The position numbers and the translations under genes are program-made. A model generated the notes under the pieces. That model had not been told where the DNA came from and searched no databases. It saw only the letters and a program-made list of their open reading frames with translations. This document shows, one piece after another, positions 51,646 through 61,166 of a stretch of DNA of 64,000 bases. The stretch covers positions 40,787 to 104,786 of the forward strand of contig NZ_JBDIWA010000009.1 of NCBI RefSeq assembly GCF_039794105.1, given 5' to 3'. Source of the DNA: Kuenenia sp039794105 (lineage in GTDB: Bacteria; Planctomycetota; Brocadiia; Brocadiales; Brocadiaceae). Positions within the stretch are counted from its first letter, which is position 1. The number at the start of each line of letters is the position of its first letter.

Positions 51646-51752
51646 TTCCGGCGGGTTCAGGTTTGCAACCCAATGGTTTAATCGGCGTTGTGAGTAACCG
51701 AAGGCACAATCGACAACATAAAACATGAGGTTCAGGTTACAAACCTGAACCC
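51646..51752. repeat. Hairpin repeats GGTTCAGGTTACAAACCTGAACC type
   Basis: GGGTTCAGGTTTGCAACCC at about 51650 and GGTTCAGGTTACAAACCTGAACC (23 bases, self-complementary arms) at 51729-51751. Similar units occur near 24586, 63727 and 63872. Confidence 0.6.
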
Positions 51753-51799
51753 ACAAACCAGAATATTAAATCGAATACAAAAAAATAAACGTAGATGTG

Positions 51800-52640
51800 G
51801 TCATTGGGAAATGGCGTGCCTTGAGGTATGGAATACCCGAGTGGTTGCAAATACCACCTCTGCTAGCCTAATTCCTCGTAGAGAAGTTTGTGTCTATGCG
51901 TATACAATGGAGTAATCCGTATGCGTAGAAAGATAGACTATTTCCAGTGAGGGGTATGACGGAGTTACGAGATACAGACGACCTTTCGGGGTGTATGAGT
52001 ATGGCGTAGTACTCGTGCCAACCGCCCATTCCGGGCGAAGCATTGGCAAAAGTCCTTGTCGGAGATGTTTAAAGAGATTAGTTTAACACATCTCCGGGTA
52101 ATGCGTTCAAACATACATCACGAAAGGAAAAGGGGTAATCCATATGACCGAGGGAAGACTTACATCTTGGGTGAAATATCCCTAACAACAAGGTATAAGG
52201 GAATCCGAAATCCGAGTTGTATGAGATGGTGATAGACTATATTTCTCTCTATGGTCTATCTTTGAAGTAGTCTGCATTGCTCATAATAGTTCCTGGTTGT
52301 ATCAGGGATTAAGGGGGCATAACCGTAGTGGAGTTGATAAAATACATAAATTAAATACGCCCATACGCTTTAGCATAAATCCGACTAACATTGGATAGGA
52401 TATGTGGTTTGTATCCAGGCCACGTATGGAAAACGATTGTGAAGTTTATATAAGTAATCAATCGATGGAAAATACGGAGAGATGCTTTGCATAGTATTAA
52501 CGTCCATTCTCTGCTATAGAGCAACTCTTCGGGGTCGCTAACTACGGGAAAGCCGTATGGTTTAAAAAGGTATGTTGGTTTGGTAACAAATATACCTGGC
52601 GACGATTGGAGGCTGGAGGTTTTACCTCTAGCCTACCAAC
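51800..52640 (+). ncRNA. Unidentified large structured RNA-like region, possibly a group II intron relic
   Basis: About 840 bases have no credible ORF yet contain many stable stems, e.g. CGGAGATGTTTAAA / TTTAACACATCTCCG (52059-52095), GTGGTTGCAAATACCAC (51841-51857), TCTATGCGTATAC / GTATGCGTAGA, GATAGACTATA / TATGGTCTATC, and a last stem GGCTGGAGGT / ACCTCTAGCC (52611-52634). A GTGCC start near 51816 and a CCAAC end recall group II introns, but no intact domain V or reverse transcriptase is visible. Base composition is more even than in the flanks. Strand is inferred. Other structured RNAs are possible. Confidence 0.4.
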
Positions 52641-52754
52641 TGGGATTGGAGACTGGGGATTTTTTTTAATCTGCGTAATCTGTGAAATCTGTGGTTTATC
52701 TTTTTACGCTTTGGAATTAAAAATTGGAGACTGGAGAAAGGTGTATTAAATTCA

Positions 52755-54587
52755 GTGAAACATTATACCGGTATCATCATTATTGGCATGTTGTGCGGCG
52801 CTATTATGGCAGCCGTACAGTATAGTAATGTTCTTAAAAGTACTGAACGAAGGTGCTACGATTTCAGATTCCTTGTAAGAGGACATATTCCGGTGAACGA
52901 CAAGATAATCATCATCGGTACGGATGAGAAGGCGCTTGATGAAATCAAAGATCCCTTTGTATTCTGGAATCCCTATTTTGCAAAAATCATAACAGCAGTT
53001 GCAGGCGGCGGCGCAAAGGCGATTGGGATAGATTTTTTGCAAACGATTTCCCTGAAAGACAAGGTTGCCGGAGAAGACCATGACGGCATAATGGCTGACG
53101 CATTAATGGAAGCGGAAAATGTTATTATGATTAATTTATTGCGCTGGGATAAGGATGTAAATGGATTGAAGGCACTAAACCCGCTGCCCCGGTATTTATA
53201 TGCAGCGGACCCGGACAATATTGGTTTTTCGAATTTAACCATTGACCGCGACGGATGCGTGCGCAGGCAGATTCTGCTGATGAGTGATATAGAAAATAAT
53301 TTGTATGCTTATATTGGGCTGAAAGTTATAGCAAAGGCGCTTAACAGTCACATAGAAAAGAAAGGGAATCACATCCTTGTAGGCGACTACTCAATTCCGG
53401 TAAATGAGTACAATGAAATGAGAATTAATTTTGCCGGGCCGAGCGGAACCATTCCGATGTTGTCCTTCTACGAGGTATGGGAAATGGCTTCTCAGGAAAA
53501 CGAGGATTTCTTTAAGGAACACTTTCAGGATAAGATTGTATTGATAGGCCCCGGGAATATCTATAGTCAGGATTTCAAGCCAACTCCTTATTATCGTTCA
53601 AAACAGTATTCAGGCACCCCGCAAACATTGGGGGTGGAAATTATTGCAAATACCATCAATACGATTTTGCAGCGAAATTTCATTGTCCCGCAGGAAGAAT
53701 GGCAAACGATGGCAATTATTGTATTTTTGGGGATACTGACAAGTTTCATAGCTTTTCAATTGCCGCCCGCTATCGGCGGATTTGCAGCCTTTGCTGTACT
53801 AAGTATTTTCGTTTTTATCAGCATCATGCTTTTTATTCATCATACCATTGTTTTACCGCTTATTTGCCCGGCAGGCAGCATCCCGCTTGCCTATACCGCA
53901 GTGTTTGCCTACCGTTACACCGTTGAAGACAAAGAAAAACGGATGGTGAAAAAAATATTCAAGCGATATGTAAGCAAAGAGGTGGTGGATGAAATCTTAA
54001 AATTCCCGGATGCGTTGAACCTTGGCGGAAACCGCGTGCACGCTACAATATTATTTGCGGATATTCGCGGGTTTACTTCCTTATCAGAAAACACCGACCC
54101 ACAGCGTATTGTTTCTCTGTTGAATTCATATTTTTCCGTAATGGCCGATATTATCTTAAAGAATAAAGGGACTTTGGATAAATACATGGGAGACGGCATT
54201 CTTGCTTTTTTCGGGGCGCCGGTAAAAAGGGAAGATCATGCGGAACTGGCGGTGCGTTCGGCGATAGAAATGATTGCGGGACTTGATACATTAAACAAAG
54301 ACCTTAACATATCGCCTCCGTTAAAAATCGGCATCGGCATTCATTCCGGCTATGCCATTGCCGGAAATATTGGTTCGGAACTTAAAATGGAATATACGAT
54401 TGTCGGCGATGCCGTAAACACCGCATCCCGTATTGAAGGGGTCACGAAGGAATTAAACGCAAATATTCTTATAACAGAATCAACATTTTCTCAATTAAAA
54501 AATGACTTTAACTTCGACTTTATTCCGGAGAAGGAGGTTTTCCTTAGAGGAAAAATGAAACCTATTAAATTATATCGAATTGAATAA
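52755..54587 (+). CDS. CHASE2-domain class III adenylate cyclase
   Basis: The 610-residue protein has an N-terminal membrane segment, an extracytoplasmic CHASE2 sensor domain (about 30-310: YDFRFLVRGHIPVNDKIIII, GAKAIGIDFLQTISLKDK, VEIIANTINTILQRNFI), three C-terminal-side membrane segments (about 315-395), and a cytoplasmic class III cyclase domain (about 425-600: ATILFADIRGFTSLSE, YMGDGILAFFGAPVKREDHA, YTIVGDAVNTASRIEG). Metal-binding Asp and transition-state residues (N, R) are present, so cAMP formation is likely. The start is a GTG at 52755 with only weak ribosome-site support. It heads a run with the caspase and lipoprotein genes. Confidence 0.9.
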   Translation: MKHYTGIIIIGMLCGAIMAAVQYSNVLKSTERRCYDFRFLVRGHIPVNDKIIIIGTDEKALDEIKDPFVFWNPYFAKIITAVAGGGAKAIGIDFLQTISLKDKVAGEDHDGIMADALMEAENVIMINLLRWDKDVNGLKALNPLPRYLYAADPDNIGFSNLTIDRDGCVRRQILLMSDIENNLYAYIGLKVIAKALNSHIEKKGNHILVGDYSIPVNEYNEMRINFAGPSGTIPMLSFYEVWEMASQENEDFFKEHFQDKIVLIGPGNIYSQDFKPTPYYRSKQYSGTPQTLGVEIIANTINTILQRNFIVPQEEWQTMAIIVFLGILTSFIAFQLPPAIGGFAAFAVLSIFVFISIMLFIHHTIVLPLICPAGSIPLAYTAVFAYRYTVEDKEKRMVKKIFKRYVSKEVVDEILKFPDALNLGGNRVHATILFADIRGFTSLSENTDPQRIVSLLNSYFSVMADIILKNKGTLDKYMGDGILAFFGAPVKREDHAELAVRSAIEMIAGLDTLNKDLNISPPLKIGIGIHSGYAIAGNIGSELKMEYTIVGDAVNTASRIEGVTKELNANILITESTFSQLKNDFNFDFIPEKEVFLRGKMKPIKLYRIE

Positions 54588-54647
54588 AATTCGCATTCTC
54601 TGTTGCGAATAACATCCTTAAACTTTTGTTTTGGAGGTTTGGAAACA

Positions 54648-56813
54648 ATGAAGAAGCCTATGTCAAAGACCAAAGTTATTATTCATTTGCTGTTATTTAT
54701 TTTTTCGCTTGTTTTCCTGCCGTTGTCTTATGCCGGGGAGTGTGTGGTTGGCATGATAAGGAAATCATCCGGGAAAGTATGGCTTTTGAGAGACGGAAGC
54801 AAGCTTGAAACCCAAAAGGCGATGGAATTGCAAAAAGGTGATATGCTGGAAGTGGAAGACGGCGCAAGCGCAGTGATTGTTTATTATGATGGCGGCAGAA
54901 AAGAGGTATATGCCTCAAGGGCGCTTATCGAAATCGGAGAAAACAGCAGCGCATTAATGGAGGGGGCCGCTGCGGCGGCACAGAAGCCTGATGAAAAGAA
55001 GATCATTCTGGATACAAAAGATAAGGCATTAAATCTGCCCGACAGGGATATTGCCCATGCAGGAGGCCAGTTTATCCGCGGTATATTGCCGCCAAAAAAC
55101 TATTTTGAGGCCAAAAATATACAACGGTATGCCGTGGTAGTCGGCATATCGGACTATAAAGACCCCAAAATACCGGATCTTAAATATGCCGATAAGGACG
55201 CCCAGGCATTTTATGATTTTATAACCAGTTCCGAAGGCGGAGATTTTAACAAGGAAAATGTGTTGCTTCTCACAAATGAACAGGCAACCCTTAGAAACAT
55301 AAAACTCGCCCTGACTAATTTTCTTAAAAATGCGATTGATACCGATTATGTTGTCATCTTCATGGCATGCCATGGTGAGCCGGAACCGGATCGTCCCAAT
55401 AATCTCTATTTGTTAACACACGATTCTGAGCTTGCAAGCTTATCGGCAACCGCATACCACATGGAAAACGTAAACGCAGATATGAAACGGTACATATTGG
55501 CAAAGCGACTGATTTTTCTTGCCGACGCATGCCACAGCGCCGGATTGTCAGCGGGTTCCGCCGGAACAAGGGGGTTTTCTAACACCATTAATATCGCCCT
55601 CACCGAACTTAAATCGACGCGGGAAGGATGGGGGGTAGTAAGTTCCTGCAGGGCTGGCGAGGTGTCAATGGAATCAGACAAATGGGGAGGCGGACACGGG
55701 GCGTTTACCTATCATTTACTGGAAGGCTTGAGGGGCGGAGCGGACAAGACTGGGAATAGCAACGGCATCGTAACACTTGCAGAGGCATATGACTACCTGG
55801 AAGAAAAGGTCAAACGTGCTACACAAAGCGCCCAGCACCCTGATATAACAGGCAATTTTGACAATAACCTTCCTTTGGGTTTCCCGGGCACGGATGTTCC
55901 TGCGACAGAAAAGGGCGGGACAGTTTCCACGCCCCGGCCTGGAACAATACAAATAGGATCAACCCCTGAAGGGGCTTCCGTCCTGATTGCCGGAAGCAAT
56001 ATCAACGCTGTCACGCCGGTAACCGTGAAACTTGCTGCGGGTACCTATCCTGTTACTATAAAAAAGCAGGGCTTTGCCGATGTGACAAGCACGGTATTCA
56101 TTAATCCTTCAGAGGATACGGACGTCTATTTTGACCTTATAACCAGAGGGACAAAGGAATCGTCTTCCGCTGCAGTGGCAGACGCCGTAAGCGCTCAGCA
56201 GGAATATGCAGAGGCGCCCTCCGTAAATAAAGAATCCTTAGAACATAAAGAGAATCTGAAAGACAACATTGACGCCTTGATTAAGGAACTCGAGTCTATT
56301 GCAAAAGAACAGGCAAAGGACATTGTCGCCGTTGATAAAAAACCCCGGAAAAGGGTACAGGAATTAGTTGAAACGGAACCCACCATTCCGCTCTCGATAA
56401 AAGAATTTACGGTAAAAATGGGCGTTTTATCGAACAGGAGGAATGTGGAAAGGCTACGGCAGAGAATAATAGACGCACTGATCGGAGAAAAAGGATTAAG
56501 TGTTGTCGAGAGGGATCTGGAGTTTCAGGAAGAGATATTGAGGGAGCAAAGACTAAGCGGCTCGGCACTGGCAGATGAAATGTACAGGATAAGCCTTGGG
56601 AAAATACAGGGAGCACAATTCTTGTGTTTTAGCGGGGTTGTTCCCGGCGATACGCCAGATCAGCTTATACTGAGGATGGAAATTGTAGATACCGCCACCA
56701 CGCAAGTGGACACACTGGAGCATGTCTTTCATGCCGAAGATAATCTCAGGGCTGTCGCCAGTGCTGTGTCTTCGATAATCAGAGAAAAAATTTCTGCAAA
56801 ACGGAAGTTATAA
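54648..56813 (+). CDS. Exported caspase-like protease with FecR-like, PEGA and C-terminal CsgG-like parts
   Basis: The 721-residue protein has a signal peptide (IHLLLFIFSLVFLPLSYAGE). A FecR-like segment follows (about 35-105, SSGKVWLLRDGSKLETQKAM, LQKGDMLEVEDGASAVIVYY), then a C14 caspase domain (about 158-405) with His near residue 242 in MACHGE and Cys near 295 in LADACHSAG. Next come a PEGA domain (about 435-505, IQIGSTPEGASVLIAG) and a C-terminal region (about 580-720, LSVVERDLEFQEEILREQRL) like CsgG-family fold proteins. Both catalytic residues are present. GGAGG lies ten bases before the ATG. Its neighbours are a cyclase and a lipoprotein that share the C-terminal fold. Confidence 0.88.
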   Translation: MKKPMSKTKVIIHLLLFIFSLVFLPLSYAGECVVGMIRKSSGKVWLLRDGSKLETQKAMELQKGDMLEVEDGASAVIVYYDGGRKEVYASRALIEIGENSSALMEGAAAAAQKPDEKKIILDTKDKALNLPDRDIAHAGGQFIRGILPPKNYFEAKNIQRYAVVVGISDYKDPKIPDLKYADKDAQAFYDFITSSEGGDFNKENVLLLTNEQATLRNIKLALTNFLKNAIDTDYVVIFMACHGEPEPDRPNNLYLLTHDSELASLSATAYHMENVNADMKRYILAKRLIFLADACHSAGLSAGSAGTRGFSNTINIALTELKSTREGWGVVSSCRAGEVSMESDKWGGGHGAFTYHLLEGLRGGADKTGNSNGIVTLAEAYDYLEEKVKRATQSAQHPDITGNFDNNLPLGFPGTDVPATEKGGTVSTPRPGTIQIGSTPEGASVLIAGSNINAVTPVTVKLAAGTYPVTIKKQGFADVTSTVFINPSEDTDVYFDLITRGTKESSSAAVADAVSAQQEYAEAPSVNKESLEHKENLKDNIDALIKELESIAKEQAKDIVAVDKKPRKRVQELVETEPTIPLSIKEFTVKMGVLSNRRNVERLRQRIIDALIGEKGLSVVERDLEFQEEILREQRLSGSALADEMYRISLGKIQGAQFLCFSGVVPGDTPDQLILRMEIVDTATTQVDTLEHVFHAEDNLRAVASAVSSIIREKISAKRKL

Positions 56814-56814
56814 T

Positions 56815-58998
56815 ATGAAAAACAGAACGATAAAATTTACCATCATCTCCGTTATGTTAATGCTGTTAAGCATTGGCTGCGCTTCAACAACGCCCGTTGC
56901 CACCGATAGCTGGCGTGAATATTTTAAATCGGGACGTTCGAAAGAGGAAATTACAAATGAATTTAATCTCTACAGGGGCAAATGGTGGAACTATTACACA
57001 AGAGGCCGGTGGTATGCAGAGGGTGGATTCCATGAAGAGGCTATTGCGGACTATAAAAAGGCAATTGAAATCAGAAGCAAAGACAGCCGTGCAGCGAGAA
57101 GCTATGGATTGCATTTCTGGGATTATTTTGCCCGCCGGGAACTCGGTATTACATACTATGAATTAAAACAATTTGAACTGGCAAAGCTGGAGCTGGAAGC
57201 ATCCCTCGCCACCGCCGATTCCGCAAGGGCAAAGTTTTATTTAAACAAATGCAATGAGGAGATTTTAAAGACAACAAAGGCAGATATACAGCCCCCGCAG
57301 ATTAAAGTGACCTCTCACACTGACGGGGAAATTGTGAATACGCCGATAGTTAACCTTGCCGGCATAGCAATGGATGATCAGTTTGTCAGGGAAGTTACCA
57401 TACAGGGGAAAAGGCAATTTATTGAACTCGCCGAAAAGGACCTGGGCTTCAGTGAAAAAGTAGCGCTTAGCATGGGAGAAAACACGCTGCATATGGCGTC
57501 CACCGACCTGATGGGAAAGGCTTCTCAACTAAAGTTCCGGCTCACCCTGGATTTGCGTCCGCCGATTCTTTATCTTGATGATATAGAGGTGCAAAGGAAA
57601 AACGGAAGGAATGTCGCCATCGTAAAAGGAACGGTTGTGGATGATCATGGCATAAAAAGTCTCTCTATAAATGATACGGTTGTTCCGCATGGCGATGAAA
57701 AGGAGGTACATTTCCAGCAGGAAATAGTTTTGGAGGAAGGAAACAAGGTATCATTCAGGGTGACAGACGTTGCCGGAAATGAAACAAGCGGAGAGCAAAA
57801 ATTAACGGTAAAGGCTTCGCTCTGGCCTGAAGACAAATGGAGTGAAATTAAATTTACGCAAAACACCACACCCAACAAACCCGTTTTGCTTGCCGCAACC
57901 AGACTAAGCGGATCCCTTATCAATACATTTCTCGCATCTCAAACCGCCGTTGCGCCTGATACAAAAAACAATACTTCGTCTCAAATTAAAGGCGAAGATA
58001 TATCTTCACCGATTATTCGCAGCAATATAAAGTCGTGCATCGTGTATGATAAAAACTTTTTCTTTAGCGGAGAGGCGCATGATGACAGCGGCGTTGAAAA
58101 ATTGTTTATTAACGGGGAAGCCATAGAAATCAGGCCTGGCAAGCATGTGTTCTTTAATCATTTTCTCAAACTCAATGAAGGGGAAAATACCGTTACGGTG
58201 ATGGCAATTGACGCAAAAGGCAATGAAGCAGCGCTTTCTCCGGTGGTCATTGAGAAAAAAACCTTTGAATTATTTGATACGGAAGCCAGATTTACCATTT
58301 CTTTACTCCCGTTGAGAACATATTCCGAATCATCCAGATATTCTGTGGCATTGTTGCCGTTACAGTCATCCACACACAAGGGAGTACCGGTGGACAGGCT
58401 TAACGCCAAACTCCTCAATGCCTTCGATGACGACCCGAAAAGATTTAATTTTGTCGAAAGAGATCAGGCAAAATTGCTGGAAATACTAAAGGAACAAAAA
58501 ATCAGCAACTCTGAACTGGCGTCGCCGGATACCGCCATTAAGATCGGGAAAATACAGGCGGCGGAAGGCATGCTTTTTGGTTTGGTTGAGGAAGATGACA
58601 AAGGAATAAATGTCACATTGCGGCTTGTAGATACGGAAACAACACAAATACTGGCGAATACGGATGTTTACGACGAAGACAAAAATGATAAAAACATTGA
58701 TTGGCTCATGTACGGTCTCGCGTTAAAGATGAAACAGCAGTTTCCGATAACGCAGGGAGAGGTCATACACGTTTCAGGAAAGGGATTTCATGTGAACGCA
58801 GGCGCAAACCACGGGCTTTCAATAGGAATGAAATTGCTGGTTTTCAGGGAAATAAATGTGGGGAATTTCAGGATAAAAGAACCCCTGGAGGTAATAGCAC
58901 GCGTTGTCCAGGTGCAGCCGGATACTTCTTTCGTCAAAATTACCACGGCAAAAGACTCTGTAGATATAATGAAGGACGATATGGTGATTACGAAATAG
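56815..58998 (+). CDS. Large lipoprotein with TPR, Ig-like and CsgG-like parts
   Basis: The 727-residue protein begins with a lipoprotein signal (LMLLSIGCAST, lipidated Cys22). TPR-like helices follow (about 60-145). Two stretches of Ig-like/bacterial adhesin domains come next (about 160-340 and 385-480, e.g. PPQIKVTSHTDGEIVNTPIV and SIKSCIVYDKNFFFSGEAHD types). A C-terminal CsgG/FlgT-like part lies at about 500-727 (YSVALLPLQSSTHKGV, FVERDQAKLLEILKEQKIS). It starts one base after the caspase stop, so the two are translated together. It is likely on the inner face of the outer membrane or in the periplasm, perhaps the anchor or substrate of the protease. Confidence 0.8.
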   Translation: MKNRTIKFTIISVMLMLLSIGCASTTPVATDSWREYFKSGRSKEEITNEFNLYRGKWWNYYTRGRWYAEGGFHEEAIADYKKAIEIRSKDSRAARSYGLHFWDYFARRELGITYYELKQFELAKLELEASLATADSARAKFYLNKCNEEILKTTKADIQPPQIKVTSHTDGEIVNTPIVNLAGIAMDDQFVREVTIQGKRQFIELAEKDLGFSEKVALSMGENTLHMASTDLMGKASQLKFRLTLDLRPPILYLDDIEVQRKNGRNVAIVKGTVVDDHGIKSLSINDTVVPHGDEKEVHFQQEIVLEEGNKVSFRVTDVAGNETSGEQKLTVKASLWPEDKWSEIKFTQNTTPNKPVLLAATRLSGSLINTFLASQTAVAPDTKNNTSSQIKGEDISSPIIRSNIKSCIVYDKNFFFSGEAHDDSGVEKLFINGEAIEIRPGKHVFFNHFLKLNEGENTVTVMAIDAKGNEAALSPVVIEKKTFELFDTEARFTISLLPLRTYSESSRYSVALLPLQSSTHKGVPVDRLNAKLLNAFDDDPKRFNFVERDQAKLLEILKEQKISNSELASPDTAIKIGKIQAAEGMLFGLVEEDDKGINVTLRLVDTETTQILANTDVYDEDKNDKNIDWLMYGLALKMKQQFPITQGEVIHVSGKGFHVNAGANHGLSIGMKLLVFREINVGNFRIKEPLEVIARVVQVQPDTSFVKITTAKDSVDIMKDDMVITK

Positions 58999-59017
58999 GA
59001 TGGATAACCCTTAAGGG

Positions 59018-59272
59018 TGAAATCCGAAATACGAAGCACGAAATACGAAACAAATTCTAATGACAAAATGATTTGAAATTCCAAACAAATGCCTCTTTCG
59101 TATCTCACATTTCGTGCTTCATATTGTTGCCTGCCTGTGCGTGACCGCACGCAAACAGGGATGTTTTGGACTTGTTTTGAATTTTATGCTTTGTTATTCG
59201 AATTTGTTTCGTATTTCATGCTTCGTATTTCGGATTTTTTATCTCATGCTTGTTTGGTTCTGGCTATGCCAG
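59018..59272. repeat. Direct repeat R1, about 255 bp, left of the FadL-type gene
   Basis: The sequence from GTGAAATCCGAAATACGAAG to TTCTGGCTATGCCAG is repeated in the same orientation at 60734-60978 with few changes. It includes CTTCATATTGTTGCCTGCCT in both. It is part of a dispersed repeat family (see 22517 and 26182). Confidence 0.85.
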
Positions 59273-59363
59273 GTTAGGCATTTGCGGATTATTATACTAT
59301 GGACGCATGAGCGCCCTTTATGTGCGTTTTCGCATGGAACGCGGGATGAAATAAGGATCTTTT

Positions 59364-60704
59364 ATGAGACAAAAACAAATACTTTTTGCGTTAACGGGCA
59401 TTTTCCTGTCCCTGTCATTATCACAGGCATCCTTTGCACAATTTTCCCTATCGCCGCCAAATGTTAACGCAGTTCCGCTACCCACAGGTTCCGGTGCAAG
59501 GGCTATTGCACAGGGAAGCGCATTTATTGCAGTCGCAGACGACGCCACTGCCGCCTCATGGAATCCCGGCGCCCTGATACAATTGGAAAAGCCGGAAGTA
59601 TCCATAGTGGGTTCTTTTCTGGCAACGGAGCAGGATTTTGATACGGGTTTTACCGGCCTCACCCTTGGCAATGAATCCGTATCGCGCGGCGATTTGAATT
59701 ACGCCAGCGCTGCGTATCCTTTCAGGGTTTTTGGGAAAAACATGGTTGCTGCGTTAAACTATCAGCAAATTTATGATTTCCATATGGATCTGGACTTTAG
59801 CATGTCCATCGATGACCCCTCCCCGCCGTCACTGGATTACATGCAAACGATACAATTTGAATCAAAAGGCGGCGTCGGTGCGTTGACGCCAGCACTGTCA
59901 GTGCTAGTGACGCCCAAAATATCCCTCGGCATAGCAGTCAATATTTTTACGGATGAATTTTTTGGAGATTACGCATGGAAACAAACTACGAAGGCGACAG
60001 GAAGCGGCAATCTTGACGGCACGGATATTACCACGACATACGATTCGGAAACAAAATTTGAGGATTTTCAGGCAATTAATTTCACCTTCGGGGTGTTATG
60101 GGATATATGGGAACGGGAGGATAAACTTCTCACCTTTGGCGCTGTTTACGACACCCCCTACACAGCAAGTGTGAATCGCGTCACTAACATGACGTCTATT
60201 ACCGACCCATTAGGGCAGTCCCGCCTCCACAGCCGGGAAGAAATGGAAATTGATTATCCCATGTCCTTCGGCGCGGGATTTGGTTTTCGCTATAATGACG
60301 CCTTATCCCTTTCATTTGACGTAACGTGGACAGACTGGTCAACATTTGAACAGAAAGACGAAGAGGGCAATAAATCACGTCCGCTGGGAGGCGCATCCAC
60401 AGACAGGGATATTGATGATACCTTTGCCGTCAGGACCGGTATGGAATATTTGATTTTCCGCAAAAAAACCATCATTCCTGTTCGCGGGGGATTTTTTTAT
60501 GATCCCCGCCCCTCACTTGGAAATCCTACCGATGTGTACGGTTTCAGCGTTGGAAGCGGCATTTCCACGAAACGATTCAGCCTTGACGCCGCCTACCAAT
60601 TCAGATGGGCAAATGACGTTGACGGCGAAGATTTTGGACTATCGGGCGCCAGCTTTGACCTCAATGAACACATGTTTCTTACCTCCCTTATTGTTTATTT
60701 CTGA
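59364..60704 (+). CDS. Outer-membrane FadL/OmpP1-type porin
   Basis: The 446-residue protein has a signal peptide (ILFALTGIFLSLSLSQASFA). It then shows the FadL/TodX N-terminal hatch signature (SGARAIAQGSAFIAVADDAT and AASWNPGALIQLEKPEVSI) and many amphipathic beta strands, ending in aromatic YF (SLIVYF) as outer-membrane barrels do. FadL-type proteins take up hydrophobic compounds. The cargo here is unknown. GC-rich codon use does not differ clearly from neighbours. The gene lies between two direct repeats, so it could be lost or amplified by recombination. Confidence 0.85.
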   Translation: MRQKQILFALTGIFLSLSLSQASFAQFSLSPPNVNAVPLPTGSGARAIAQGSAFIAVADDATAASWNPGALIQLEKPEVSIVGSFLATEQDFDTGFTGLTLGNESVSRGDLNYASAAYPFRVFGKNMVAALNYQQIYDFHMDLDFSMSIDDPSPPSLDYMQTIQFESKGGVGALTPALSVLVTPKISLGIAVNIFTDEFFGDYAWKQTTKATGSGNLDGTDITTTYDSETKFEDFQAINFTFGVLWDIWEREDKLLTFGAVYDTPYTASVNRVTNMTSITDPLGQSRLHSREEMEIDYPMSFGAGFGFRYNDALSLSFDVTWTDWSTFEQKDEEGNKSRPLGGASTDRDIDDTFAVRTGMEYLIFRKKTIIPVRGGFFYDPRPSLGNPTDVYGFSVGSGISTKRFSLDAAYQFRWANDVDGEDFGLSGASFDLNEHMFLTSLIVYF

Positions 60705-60733
60705 TCTGCATTGTCAACGCCAACCCGATAATT

Positions 60734-60978
60734 GTGAAATCCGAAATACGAAACAAATTCTAATGACAAAATGATTTGAAATTCTAAACAAATGCCTCTT
60801 TCGTATCTCGCATTTCGTGCTTCATATTGTTGCCTGCCTGTACGTAATCGCACGCAAACAGAGATGTTTTGAATTTGTTTTGAATTTTATGCTTTGTTAT
60901 TATTCGGATTTGTTTCGTATTTCGTACTTCGAATTTCGTATTTTTTATTTCATGCTTGTTTGGTTCTGGCTATGCCAG
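60734..60978. repeat. Direct repeat R2, about 245 bp, right of the FadL-type gene
   Basis: Same orientation and nearly the same sequence as 59018-59272, but lacking a GAAGCACGAAATAC segment near the start and with small changes such as TATTATTCGGATTTG for TATTCGAATTTG. The 462-base gap 60705-61166 otherwise holds only the promoter region of fbp. Confidence 0.85.
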
Positions 60979-61166
60979 CCACTACAAGTAAAATTCCGTT
61001 CCCTTCCATTTGTTGTCAAAAAGATAAAACATTGACACATAAACGAGTAAGAATGTAGAATATCGCAGAAACGCCTGCCTTTTGGCGGACAGTGAGAATT
61101 ATGGGGTTGTAAAGATTAAGGAATGGCATTGAATTGAAACGTAATATTGTGGGGGGGACAGGCAGG

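Noticed and set aside
51490..51681. 63-codon open frame within repeats
   Set aside because: Made entirely of dispersed repeat sequence with no ribosome site.
52500..52580. Group II intron domain V
   Set aside because: A short stem with a GAAA-type loop is present, but the lower helix and catalytic AGC triad do not pair, so it cannot be claimed.
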